From Nitrosomonas sp. (lineage in GTDB: Bacteria > Pseudomonadota > Gammaproteobacteria > Burkholderiales > Nitrosomonadaceae), in the NCBI GenBank assembly GCA_024282035.1, contig JAMWZR010000018.1:1-52549 (forward strand): 52,549 nt of DNA. The letters run 5' to 3'. This document shows, in pieces, positions 6,433 through 15,043 of this stretch. The position numbers were made by a program, and so were the translations under genes. Below the pieces are notes generated by a model that saw only the letters and a program-made list of their open reading frames with translations, did no database searches and was not told where the DNA came from. Position 1 is the first letter of the stretch. Every line of letters begins with the position of its first letter.

Positions 6433-9063
6433 ATGTCCATTGAAGTCGATTTACACGCGCAAGGAATCCAGTACAGCGAGAATCAGGTCCCCTTGATTCT
6501 TTTCGATTCGGCAACACTGATTTCACAAGTCGATACTCCGGTTGATACTGTAACCGTGAGTCTTGCCATTCCTTCAGCCACGGAATCACTCACCGTGGCA
6601 ACATTACCAGCTGGTTACAGCACCAGCTTCGATATCGATACAGGTGTTTTAACGATAATCAGTGGCAGCGGCGATGTGTCGGATGCGACCTGGGAATCCG
6701 TTCTCCGAACCGTGCAGTACGTCAATATTTCCGATAACCCTACGACAGATCAGACCATTACTGTGGTGGCATCCGATACGATTGGACCTGATGTCGCTGA
6801 TAGTCTTGCCGTGAATGTTGCGATGACGATCACCGCTGTCAACGATGCACCTGGGGTTGCGGGTGACTTGACGGCCACTGTCGATGCCGGGGGGGGCTAT
6901 CTGCTTACGCAGGACGATCTGACAGCAGTGGATCCCGATGACATCGCTAACGGGTTGACCTATACCGTGCAAACACTGCTGAACGGTTTGGTAATGGTCG
7001 ATGGGATTGAGGCAAGTACGTTCACCTTGCAGGATATTCTCGATGGCAGGGTGACTTTTGTGCACGATGGATCTGCAACCACACAAGCCGGTTTTTCTTT
7101 TGCCTTGGCCGATGGCGGTGAGGATGGAGCCGGTACGGTGAACGGTAATTTTGATCTGACGGTCATTCCGGAAAATCACGCTCCGCAACAGATTGCCAGC
7201 TTGATCGATCAAGCGGTTCAAATCGAGCGAACGAACTGGAGTTATGATTTAGCGATAGTCTTCGTCGATTCTGATGTAGGCGATACGCTGCATTATAGTG
7301 CTACGCTGGCGAATGGCGATCCCTTGCCAGCCTGGATGCATATCGATACCAGTAGCGGGGTCGTTTCCGGAATTCCCGGCTTCGAAGATCGCGGCAATTT
7401 ATCATTGTTGGTGACAGCGACCGATCTGCAGGGCTTGAGTGTCAGTAATGTGCAACCACTGACACTGGCCGTGACGGTTTTTGATGCTGGACAGCTCCTG
7501 GTTGGGAGCGATGGCAACGATGTGTTCGTGGGCACCGCATCCAATGACACGGTGTCCTATGCGCATGCCAGTGCAGCAGTGACAGTTTCATTGGCGCTGA
7601 AAACTCAACAAAACACTGTGGGTTCGGGGCTGGATACCTTGTCGAATGTCAATAATCTGATTGGCAGCAATCAGCCAGACAATCTCAACGGGGATGTGCT
7701 CGGGAATGTACTCGATGGCGGCGCTGGGGTGGATACGTTGAAAGGTGCGGCCGGGGACGACGTCTATGTCGTGGACAATACTGGCGATGTCGTGATGGAA
7801 GCACTGAACGCCGGTAACGATACCGTGTTCAGCAGCGTGACTTTCGCGCTAAAGAATAATGTCGAGAATCTGCTGTTACTGGGTAATCAGGCAATCAATG
7901 GAACCGGTAACAATTTGGCCAATGTCATGACTGGCAATGCCGCCAGCAACACATTGAATGGCGGTGCAGGTGCAGACAGCCTGGCAGGGGGACTGGGAGA
8001 CGATACGTATACAGTCGACAATAGCGGCGATTTGATTACCGAGGCTTCAAATGCCGGTACGGATAAGGTCAATAGCAGTGTTAGCTACACGTTACCGAGT
8101 CAAGTCGAGACTCTGTTTCTGACCGGAACCTTGGCCATCAACGGCGTGGGCAATGATCTGGCCAATCTCCTCCAGGGTAATGCCGCTGCCAATATTCTGG
8201 ATGGGGCAGCGGGTGCGGATGTACTCAAGGGTGGCGCCGGAGACGACGTGTATGAAGTCGAAAACGTTGCGGATACGGTGAATGAGGCGCTGAATGCCGG
8301 TACGGACAAGATCAGAAGCACCGTGACCTATACATTGCCGAATAATGTCGAGAGCTTCGACTTACTGGGTAATCTCGCGATCAATGGAAAAGGCAACGGA
8401 TTAAATAACATTCTGACGGGTAACGCCGCTGCCAATAATCTGGATGGTGCTGCAGGGGCCGATACGCTGACGGGTGGGCTGGGTGACGATGTCTATATCG
8501 TCGAAAATGCGGGTGATGTGGTAACCGAGCAGTTCAACGAGGGGCTAGATAGGGTCAGTAGCAGCATCTCTTACATACTGCCGGTGAATGTCGAGGCATT
8601 GACCTTGACAGGCAATGTCGCGATCAGCGCAACCGGCAATGATCTGAACAATTCGATTACGGGTAATGCGGTGGCAAATCTCATTGATGGTGGTGCTGGT
8701 CATGATGTGCTGAACGGCGGGAGTGGAAATAACACCCTGACTGGAGGGAGTGGTGTTGACTATTTTCAGTTCAGGGTGGCGGGTCATGTCGACACGATTA
8801 CGGATTTTAGTGTGGTGGACGATACGATCAAGCTGGATAAAAAGGTGTTCTCGGTTTTTACCAATCCGTTGCCCAGTCCGATTGCTCCCGGTCAATTCAT
8901 TACCGGTACCCAGGCACTGGATGCCAATGATTTCATTGTTTACGACAAAACCACAGGGGCTGTATTTTATGATGCCGATGGCAATGGAGTCGGCGAAGCC
9001 GTGCAGTTTATCAATGTTACCCCCGGTTTGGCGTTGACGAATGGGGATTTTCATGTGATTTAG
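6433..9063 (+). CDS. RTX/cadherin-like type I-secreted protein B (four 81-residue units)
   Basis: This paralogue of the preceding protein has 876 residues from ATG 6433. A GTG at 6430 is in frame, but GGGAGGT (6422-6428) is better spaced for the ATG. Architecture is the same except that the tandem-95 domain of protein A is missing: N-terminal beta domain (about 1-135, ending AVNDAP), CSPG/cadherin-like repeat (about 136-250), Ig/CADG-like domain (about 250-350), then a longer RTX region with four 81-residue units. The end is again TITDF...FYDADG with no hydrophobic anchor. No signal peptide is present, so type I secretion is expected, with calcium-driven folding outside the cell. About 170 bases separate it from protein A. 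It is convergent with the diguanylate cyclase gene. Confidence 0.85.
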   Translation: MSIEVDLHAQGIQYSENQVPLILFDSATLISQVDTPVDTVTVSLAIPSATESLTVATLPAGYSTSFDIDTGVLTIISGSGDVSDATWESVLRTVQYVNISDNPTTDQTITVVASDTIGPDVADSLAVNVAMTITAVNDAPGVAGDLTATVDAGGGYLLTQDDLTAVDPDDIANGLTYTVQTLLNGLVMVDGIEASTFTLQDILDGRVTFVHDGSATTQAGFSFALADGGEDGAGTVNGNFDLTVIPENHAPQQIASLIDQAVQIERTNWSYDLAIVFVDSDVGDTLHYSATLANGDPLPAWMHIDTSSGVVSGIPGFEDRGNLSLLVTATDLQGLSVSNVQPLTLAVTVFDAGQLLVGSDGNDVFVGTASNDTVSYAHASAAVTVSLALKTQQNTVGSGLDTLSNVNNLIGSNQPDNLNGDVLGNVLDGGAGVDTLKGAAGDDVYVVDNTGDVVMEALNAGNDTVFSSVTFALKNNVENLLLLGNQAINGTGNNLANVMTGNAASNTLNGGAGADSLAGGLGDDTYTVDNSGDLITEASNAGTDKVNSSVSYTLPSQVETLFLTGTLAINGVGNDLANLLQGNAAANILDGAAGADVLKGGAGDDVYEVENVADTVNEALNAGTDKIRSTVTYTLPNNVESFDLLGNLAINGKGNGLNNILTGNAAANNLDGAAGADTLTGGLGDDVYIVENAGDVVTEQFNEGLDRVSSSISYILPVNVEALTLTGNVAISATGNDLNNSITGNAVANLIDGGAGHDVLNGGSGNNTLTGGSGVDYFQFRVAGHVDTITDFSVVDDTIKLDKKVFSVFTNPLPSPIAPGQFITGTQALDANDFIVYDKTTGAVFYDADGNGVGEAVQFINVTPGLALTNGDFHVI
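7753..8724 (+). repeat. Four tandem 243-nt (81-codon) RTX units in protein B
   Basis: Units at 7753-7995, 7996-8238, 8239-8481 and 8482-8724 each start with a G-D-D-x-Y series and are exactly 243 nt long. Each contains the pattern YTLP-x-x-VE-x-L and a G-N-D/G-L-x-N loop before a GGAGAD-type calcium nonapeptide. The same unit occurs twice in the upstream paralogue. Confidence 0.88.
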
Positions 9064-9180
9064 AGGATCTGTTCTCGTTGCCGATAGCGAGGTTGAGCGA
9101 GGATTGCCATTCTGATGTGCCAAGGCTATGCAAAGAAAATGATTGCATGCGAGGCGTTAGCGTTGTTTTGGGGATGTAGA

Positions 9181-10431
9181 TTATGACGACGCGGCCAGTC
9201 GAACAGCCTCAGGTTCCGGGCAGGACAGTTTGGCAAGCTCGACACGGTTTCTGCCTTGGTGCTTGGCTGTATACAGTGCTTCGTCGGCAGCCTTGATCAA
9301 CAGATTTTCTTCCAGTAATTCGGGTGTGCCGGCAATTGCCACGCCCAGACTGATGGTAACGGGGATAGAAATTTCACCGCTATGGATGGCTACGCTGGCA
9401 ACCGTATCGCGGAATCGTTCGGCGGCTCTGAGTGCGCCATCCTGATCGTACGGAGACACGATGGCCAGGAATTCTTCACCACCGTACCGGCCGATGTATT
9501 CGTGGGCACGAGCAGATTGGGTGAGGCGCTCGGCAATCTCCACCAGTACCGCGTCACCTTTCTGGTGTCCGTAACGGTCATTGATTTGTTTGAAGTGATC
9601 GATGTCGATCATGATAACGGCGATGCCAAATCCACCCCGTCGGGCGCGAAGAATATCCTTGCGCAATCGGTCAAAAATGGCCGGACGATTGAATAAACCG
9701 GTCAGGGCATCGTGCGTGACCTTTTGCTGTAACGTTTTCTTCTGTGCGATCAATTGTCTGTTCAGTTTGATGTTTTTATACAGCCGTGTTCTTTCAATAA
9801 TGACCGCGAGTTGGCTGGCGATCTGTAGCGAAAGATCCCGGTGCAGTTTCTTGAAGACATTTTTTCTGCGGCTCGAGAACAAAATGAAACCCGCTGGCTT
9901 TCCCGTTGCAATCAATGGGCAGATCAGACAGGATTGGATGCCTTCCTTGCACGCAGTGGCTACGAGACTGGATTCGGGGTGGTGTTCCAGATATGCCTTG
10001 AGGTCGTCAATGACCAGTTCCCTGCCCGCAGCAAGGATGGTTTTAACCGTATGATGTGTGGCTGAAGTGTGGTAACCCGTATCCAGTTCCAGCTTGTCAT
10101 AGCAGGCGCGTACCCAGTGCAGTTTCAGTTTGCTGCCATCGTTGTCGAGCAGTGCCAGACTGATTCGATCATACGGCAGGTGATGTTGAAACGATTCGTA
10201 AATATGATTCAGGATATCGATCAGGCGCAAATTGAGGTGACACTCCACCATGATCCGGTATAACGATTGGTGTTTTTCCGCTTGTTTTTGCAGCGAACGG
10301 GACAATTTTCTGAGTGCCCTGCCTAAGCAACCCACGTCGTCATCGCCTAAGGGAATATCAGGGGTAAAGTGACCGTGTGCCATCGCATCGGCAGCTTTGC
10401 ACAAAGCCATGATCCGGTCTTTTTTATTCAT
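9181..10431 (-). CDS. GAF-GGDEF diguanylate cyclase
   Basis: It makes cyclic di-GMP from two GTP. From the ATG at 10431 (Shine-Dalgarno AGGGTG, spacing about 5) the product is 416 residues. The frame extends 22 codons further upstream without a ribosome-binding site. No transmembrane segment is visible, so it is cytoplasmic. An N-terminal helical segment (about 5-55) resembles a HAMP-like linker, a GAF-type sensor domain spans about 60-215, and a GGDEF domain spans about 245-400. The active-site motif is GGEEF at residues 317-321. The inhibitory site, normally RxxD five residues upstream, reads R-A-H-E, so product inhibition may be weakened. The GAF ligand is unknown. Its neighbours are RTX proteins, a PilZ receptor and, divergently, phosphotransferase genes. 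Confidence 0.9.
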   Translation of the reverse strand: MNKKDRIMALCKAADAMAHGHFTPDIPLGDDDVGCLGRALRKLSRSLQKQAEKHQSLYRIMVECHLNLRLIDILNHIYESFQHHLPYDRISLALLDNDGSKLKLHWVRACYDKLELDTGYHTSATHHTVKTILAAGRELVIDDLKAYLEHHPESSLVATACKEGIQSCLICPLIATGKPAGFILFSSRRKNVFKKLHRDLSLQIASQLAVIIERTRLYKNIKLNRQLIAQKKTLQQKVTHDALTGLFNRPAIFDRLRKDILRARRGGFGIAVIMIDIDHFKQINDRYGHQKGDAVLVEIAERLTQSARAHEYIGRYGGEEFLAIVSPYDQDGALRAAERFRDTVASVAIHSGEISIPVTISLGVAIAGTPELLEENLLIKAADEALYTAKHQGRNRVELAKLSCPEPEAVRLAASS

Positions 10432-10685
10432 GATGCACCCTGTTTTCTGGTTATGGGAAGGCATCGCCAATCGAAGGTGTATGCCGATGAAACCCACAAC
10501 TCTTTTGACTGGGGTAGACGGGATTGATTCAAAAAAATTCTCGAATCATTTGCGCAATTTTGGTCTGGTCAAAGTCAGGTCTGGTCCGGATTTGCAGGGT
10601 CGTTGGGCAACAAATCAAGGATTTTAGGCGATGTCAATGCTAGAATCTTCAAATGATGAATTTCAATGAAAGACAGGCTTGAAAG

Positions 10686-11090
10686 ATGATTGGAATATTA
10701 GTGCTGACACATGAGGATCTGGGCGAACATCTGATCCGCTGTGCATGTCATGTGGTAGGCATGCAGCCACCGCAATTAAAGCATTTGAGCATTTTTGCGC
10801 AGGATGATCCGGAAGTGGTGCTGGCGCGAGCGCGCGAAGTGATTCAACAATTGGACAGTGGCGATGGTGTGCTGGTACTGAGCGATATGTTTGGAGCAAC
10901 ACCATGCAATATCGCCAGTCGTCTGGTGCAGCCCGGCAAGGTAGAGTGTATTGCCGGAGTCAATCTGCCGATGCTGGTGCGGGCATTGACTTATCGCAAC
11001 GAATCACTGGCGACGGTCATCGAAAAGGGATTGAGTGGCGGGCAGTGTGGTGTCATGCAAGTTGACGCGGAAGGTCGCCATGCAGACTAG
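10686..11090 (+). CDS. PTS EIIA component, mannose (Man) family, stand-alone
   Basis: This 134-residue protein belongs to the EIIA-Man fold. The phosphoryl-accepting histidine is H9 in the LVLTHEDLG stretch, and a DMFGATP motif typical of the family follows near residues 66-72. In sugar PTSs this domain passes phosphate from HPr to EIIB. No EIIB, EIIC or EIID is encoded nearby, so it is more likely the regulatory output of the HPr/EI relay. It starts at ATG 10686 after a weak AAAG and overlaps ptsH by 11 bases. A TAGAAT box at 10641-10646 is a possible -10 element without a clear -35. The gene is first in a three-gene operon. Confidence 0.88.
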   Translation: MIGILVLTHEDLGEHLIRCACHVVGMQPPQLKHLSIFAQDDPEVVLARAREVIQQLDSGDGVLVLSDMFGATPCNIASRLVQPGKVECIAGVNLPMLVRALTYRNESLATVIEKGLSGGQCGVMQVDAEGRHAD

Positions 11091-11349
11091 AGAAGTGGAA
11101 ATCGTTAACAAGCTCGGGTTGCATGCGCGGGCTTCGGCCAAGCTGACCAAGCTGGCAAGTCAGTTCAAATGTGAAGTGTGGGCGACACGCAATGGTCGCC
11201 GTGTTAATGCAAAAAGCATCATGGGGGTGATGACGCTGGCTGCCAACAAAGGTTCGCGCGTGGAACTGGAAACCAGCGGCGAAGATGAAGAGCACGCCAT
11301 GGAGGCATTGGTGGCACTGGTGCAAGACTATTTTGGCGAGGGCGAATGA
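11080..11349 (+). CDS. ptsH: Phosphocarrier protein HPr
   Basis: HPr shuttles phosphate from enzyme I to EIIA. The 89-residue product has the active-site His15 within KLGLHARASA. Ser46 lies in AKSIMGVM, the position phosphorylated by HPr kinase in species that have it. The start at ATG 11080, preceded by GGAAGG at 11069-11074, was chosen over an in-frame start 15 codons upstream because it gives the usual HPr length and register. It overlaps the EIIA gene at one end and ptsI (ATGA) at the other, implying translational coupling. Confidence 0.96.
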   Translation: MQTREVEIVNKLGLHARASAKLTKLASQFKCEVWATRNGRRVNAKSIMGVMTLAANKGSRVELETSGEDEEHAMEALVALVQDYFGEGE

Positions 11350-13073
11350 GCTTCATCCTGCAAGGTATTGGGGTATCGGGCGGCATTGCTATCGGGCATG
11401 CTCATCTGGCAGCGCCGGCAGCACTCGAAGTCATTCATTATCTGGTACCCAAGAACCAGATCAAGCGCGAAATAACGCGTCTTGAAATGGCTTTTGCCGT
11501 AGTACGCAAGGAATTCGAAGTACTGCAGAAGTCAGTTGCAGATGGACATGCGCGTGCCGAATTCAGTGCCTTTCTCGATCTGCATCTGATGATCCTGGAT
11601 GATCCGATGCTGTCCGAAGCCGCCAGTAGCATGATTGCCCAGACGAATTGCAATGCAGAATGGGCGCTGACACAACAGGCGCAGGTTCTGCTGGCACAAT
11701 TCGAGGAAATCGAAGATGCCTACCTGCGGGAACGCAAAGCGGATGTCATGCAAGTCGTAGAAAGGGTGTTGAAAGCCATGATGGGGCATCCCGGTTATCT
11801 GCCGATTGCGTCCAAACATACCGGAGACAGTATTCTGGTCGCGCACGATCTAAGTCCTGCTGACGTGATGCAATACAAGCAACATCAGTTCGTGGCCTTT
11901 TTGACCGATCTGGGCAGCCAGACTTCGCATACCGCCATTGTGGCGCGCAGTCTCAACATTCCGTCGATCGTGGCGTTGCATCATGCACATCAGCTCATTC
12001 TCGAGGATGATTGTCTGATTGTCGACGGTACCCAAGGCATCATCATCGTCAATCCGGACAAGTATGTGCTGGATGAATACCGCCTGCGGCAAGGCCAACT
12101 GGAGCTGGAGAAAAAGAAACTCCAGCGTCTCAGGAGTGTTACGGCAGTGACACTGGATGGCACGCCGGTGGATTTGTATGCCAACATCGAGCTGCCAGAG
12201 GATATCGAGCAAGTCAAACAGAGTGGCGCCACGGGAATCGGTCTGTTCCGCAGCGAATTCCTATTCATGAACCGCGATGATTTGCCAGACGAGGAAGAAC
12301 AATTCGAGGCCTATCGTACCGTTGCGGTGAAAATGCACAAGCAGCCGGTAGTCATTCGTACTTTCGATCTGGGAGCCGATAAAAACATACGTGGATCCAC
12401 GCAGGTAGCAGCCAATCCGGCACTCGGATTGCGGGCGATCCGTCTGAGTCTGGCGGAACCGAGGATGTTCCATACCCAGTTACGTGCCATATTGCGGGCA
12501 TCCAAATTCGGCGATGTGCGGATTCTTGTACCGATGCTGTCCCATGTCGCAGAAATCGACCAGACCCTGCACCTGATCGAGTATGCCAAACAGACGCTAC
12601 GAGATGACAAAATACATTTCGATGAACATATCAAAGTCGGGGGCATGATCGAGATCCCGGCCGCCGCGCTGAGTCTGGATATTTTCATGCGCAAGCTGGA
12701 TTTTCTGTCGATCGGGACCAATGATCTGATTCAATACACGCTGGCAGTCGATCGTATCGATGACACGGTGGCGCATTTGTTCGATCCGCTGCATCCAGCC
12801 ATATTGTGGTTGGTATCGCACATCATCCAGAGTGCCAATCGCGCGCAGGTGCCGGTATCGATTTGCGGCGAGATGGCGGGAGACATGCAGTTTACACGCC
12901 TGTTGCTGGGTTTTGGCCTGCAGCAGTTTTCCATGTATCCGGCGCAATTGCTGACAGTCAAAAACCAGGTTCTGAAAAGCCATTTACCCGATATTCTTCC
13001 ATTGGTGCAAAAAATCATCAAAACCGACCATCCGGAAAAGTTGGCGGCGTTGTTGGCCAGATTGAATGACTAG
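11346..13073 (+). CDS. ptsI: Phosphoenolpyruvate-protein phosphotransferase, enzyme I
   Basis: Enzyme I takes phosphate from phosphoenolpyruvate and hands it to HPr. The 575 residues match the usual length. The swivelling phospho-histidine domain carries His195 in the GSQTSHTAIVAR motif, and the C-terminal TIM-barrel PEP-binding domain includes GGMIEIPAA, the SIGTNDL loop and the ICGEMAGD segment. The start codon overlaps the ptsH stop. It completes an EIIA-HPr-EI relay with no transport subunits, which in a chemolithoautotroph suggests regulation rather than sugar uptake. Confidence 0.96.
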   Translation: MSFILQGIGVSGGIAIGHAHLAAPAALEVIHYLVPKNQIKREITRLEMAFAVVRKEFEVLQKSVADGHARAEFSAFLDLHLMILDDPMLSEAASSMIAQTNCNAEWALTQQAQVLLAQFEEIEDAYLRERKADVMQVVERVLKAMMGHPGYLPIASKHTGDSILVAHDLSPADVMQYKQHQFVAFLTDLGSQTSHTAIVARSLNIPSIVALHHAHQLILEDDCLIVDGTQGIIIVNPDKYVLDEYRLRQGQLELEKKKLQRLRSVTAVTLDGTPVDLYANIELPEDIEQVKQSGATGIGLFRSEFLFMNRDDLPDEEEQFEAYRTVAVKMHKQPVVIRTFDLGADKNIRGSTQVAANPALGLRAIRLSLAEPRMFHTQLRAILRASKFGDVRILVPMLSHVAEIDQTLHLIEYAKQTLRDDKIHFDEHIKVGGMIEIPAAALSLDIFMRKLDFLSIGTNDLIQYTLAVDRIDDTVAHLFDPLHPAILWLVSHIIQSANRAQVPVSICGEMAGDMQFTRLLLGFGLQQFSMYPAQLLTVKNQVLKSHLPDILPLVQKIIKTDHPEKLAALLARLND

Positions 13074-13270
13074 CGGGGTTTTGGCAAGGGTAGTGTGCGA
13101 TGCTCAATCAACAGAATTGGAGGGCAATACGTTTTGGATCTGATTTCAATGCGGTATGATCGCAACCAGGTGCCGTGGTTTTCGGTGTTCTCCTAGAGTT
13201 TGCCGGCTTTTTGGCGATATAATGCAAATCGATATTCCCTGTTGTTTCATCAGAATGCTTCCAGTACACA

Positions 13271-14398
13271 ATGCATGATTCTAAATCAGTGGGGGTGGTA
13301 ACCCCGCAGTACGTGCAAATCGATAAGCCGTTGCAGCTTAAAAGCGGATTTGTGCTCGACAGCTATCATTTGGTCTATGAAACCTATGGTCAGTTGAATG
13401 CAGATCGCTCCAATGCTGTGCTGATCTGCCATGCCCTATCGGGTAATCATCATGTCGCGGGTGTGTATGCGGATAATCCGAAAAGTATCGGTTGGTGGGA
13501 CAACATGATAGGCCCGGGAAAACCGATCGATACCGAGCGCTTTTTTGTCATCGGCGTCAACAATCTGGGAGGCTGCCACGGTTCCACCGGTCCGGCCAGT
13601 ATCGATCCGCGCACCGGTAAGCATTATGGTGCCACCTTTCCGGTGGTGACTGTCGAAGACTGGGTGGAAGCGCAGGCACAACTTGCCGAACATCTTGGCG
13701 TCAAACAGTTTGCCGCAGTAGTGGGAGGCAGTCTGGGGGGCATGCAGGCCATGCAGTGGACACTGGATTATCCGGAACAAGTGCGTCACGCGCTGGTCGT
13801 TGCGGCTGCACCGAAACTAACCGCACAAAACATTGCATTCAATGATGTCGCACGCCAGGCTATCCTGACCGATCAGGAGTTTTATGGCGGCAATTATTAC
13901 GCTTACGATACGTTGCCGCGGCGCGGCTTGAGGCTGGCACGCATGCTGGGGCATATCACTTATTTATCCGATGATTCGATGGCGGCCAAGTTTGGCCGTA
14001 GCCTGCGCAAGGGCGAACTGACTTTCGGTTTTGACGTCGAGTTTGAAATCGAGTCGTACCTGCGCTATCAGGGTGACAAGTTTGCCGATCTGTTCGACGC
14101 CAACAGCTATCTGCTGATGACCAAGGCACTGGATTATTTCGACCCAGCCCGTGCTTACGATGGTGACCTGAGCGCAGCATTCCGGATTGCCAAGGCCAAT
14201 TTTCTGATTATCTCGTTTACCTCGGACTGGCGTTTCTCACCCGAGCGCTCACGTGAAATCGTCAAGGCGCTGCTGGATAATGCACTGAACGTTAGCTATG
14301 CCGAAATCACGTCGAGTTTCGGCCATGATTCATTTCTCATGGAGGCAGCAGGCTATCATGAACTGGTGCGTGCCTACATGAGCAATATTGCCACTTGA
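13271..14398 (+). CDS. metX: Homoserine O-acyltransferase, MetX family (probably O-succinyltransferase)
   Basis: It catalyses the first committed step of methionine synthesis, acylating homoserine. The 375-residue alpha/beta-hydrolase fold shows the nucleophile Ser154 in GGSLGGM. The C-terminal Asp and His sit in FTSDWRFSP and SSFGHDSFL. Beta-proteobacterial MetX proteins paired with MetW are generally annotated as succinyl-CoA users, but specificity cannot be read with certainty here. The ATG at 13271 gives the family length although its ribosome-binding site is weak. A TATAAT-like box sits about 50 bases upstream (near 13221) without a convincing -35. metW follows after 22 bases, forming the usual metXW pair. 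Confidence 0.93.
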   Translation: MHDSKSVGVVTPQYVQIDKPLQLKSGFVLDSYHLVYETYGQLNADRSNAVLICHALSGNHHVAGVYADNPKSIGWWDNMIGPGKPIDTERFFVIGVNNLGGCHGSTGPASIDPRTGKHYGATFPVVTVEDWVEAQAQLAEHLGVKQFAAVVGGSLGGMQAMQWTLDYPEQVRHALVVAAAPKLTAQNIAFNDVARQAILTDQEFYGGNYYAYDTLPRRGLRLARMLGHITYLSDDSMAAKFGRSLRKGELTFGFDVEFEIESYLRYQGDKFADLFDANSYLLMTKALDYFDPARAYDGDLSAAFRIAKANFLIISFTSDWRFSPERSREIVKALLDNALNVSYAEITSSFGHDSFLMEAAGYHELVRAYMSNIAT

Positions 14399-14420
14399 AC
14401 GACGATAGGAATTGCCTGCC

Positions 14421-15032
14421 ATGAACACCATTACACCTCCTGTCAGCGTGTTACGTCCGGATTTTGCCGCTATCGCCCAATGGATCAAGCCCGGTTCAAA
14501 GATTCTCGATCTGGGGTGCGGCGATGGTTCATTGCTGCGCTATTTGCGCGATACCTGCAATATTTTTGGCTATGGTGTGGAAATTGATGACGACAATCTG
14601 CTGCGTTGTTTCCAGAATGGCATCAATGTGATTCACAATGATCTGGAAGCCGGATTATCCAGTTTCGAGTCGAATTCGTTCGATTACGTGATCCTGTCAC
14701 AAACCTTGCAGGCCATGCGGCACACCGAAGGGATCATCGAAGAAATGCTGCGGGTTGGCAGGGAAGGTATCGTCTCCTTTCCCAACTTCGGTCACTGGAA
14801 AAACCGTATGCAGGTGATCTGCGGGCACATGCCGGTTTCCGAAGAGTTGCCCTATCACTGGTATGACACACCGAATATCCACTTGTGCACGCTGGGGGAT
14901 TTTGAGGCACTGTGCCAGCAATGCAATGCACGCATTCTTGAGCGTCGCGTCATGAGCAAGGACCACCCGGTGTCCTTTCTTCCAAATCTGCGGGGCAAAC
15001 TGGCTTTTTATCGCTTCGAACGCCGCGTGTAG
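14421..15032 (+). CDS. metW: Methionine biosynthesis protein MetW
   Basis: MetW is a class I methyltransferase-like protein associated with MetX in proteobacteria, where it is thought to support homoserine acylation. The 203-residue product begins at ATG 14421 (AGGA ten bases upstream). A TTG nine bases earlier is in frame but too close to the Shine-Dalgarno. The SAM-binding-like loop is DLGCGDGSLL, followed by GVEIDDDNL, and the family segment with FPNFGHWKNR is present near residues 120-130. It is convergent with the DUF455 gene, with only 11 bases between the stop codons. Confidence 0.93.
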   Translation: MNTITPPVSVLRPDFAAIAQWIKPGSKILDLGCGDGSLLRYLRDTCNIFGYGVEIDDDNLLRCFQNGINVIHNDLEAGLSSFESNSFDYVILSQTLQAMRHTEGIIEEMLRVGREGIVSFPNFGHWKNRMQVICGHMPVSEELPYHWYDTPNIHLCTLGDFEALCQQCNARILERRVMSKDHPVSFLPNLRGKLAFYRFERRV

Positions 15033-15043
15033 GGCTGCAACTA

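Noticed and set aside
3803-9063. RTX proteins as serralysin-type proteases
   Set aside because: The C-terminal RTX and secretion regions resemble serralysins, but no HExxHxxGxxH zinc motif occurs in either protein.
3803-9063. CRISPR or DNA satellite repeat
   Set aside because: The 243-base periodicity is coding, in frame, and the units differ in DNA sequence. It represents protein domains, not a DNA array.
13074-13270. SAM or SAH riboswitch upstream of metX
   Set aside because: I could not find the conserved helices of SAM-I, SAM-II or SAH riboswitches in this 197-base leader. Only a -10-like box is visible.
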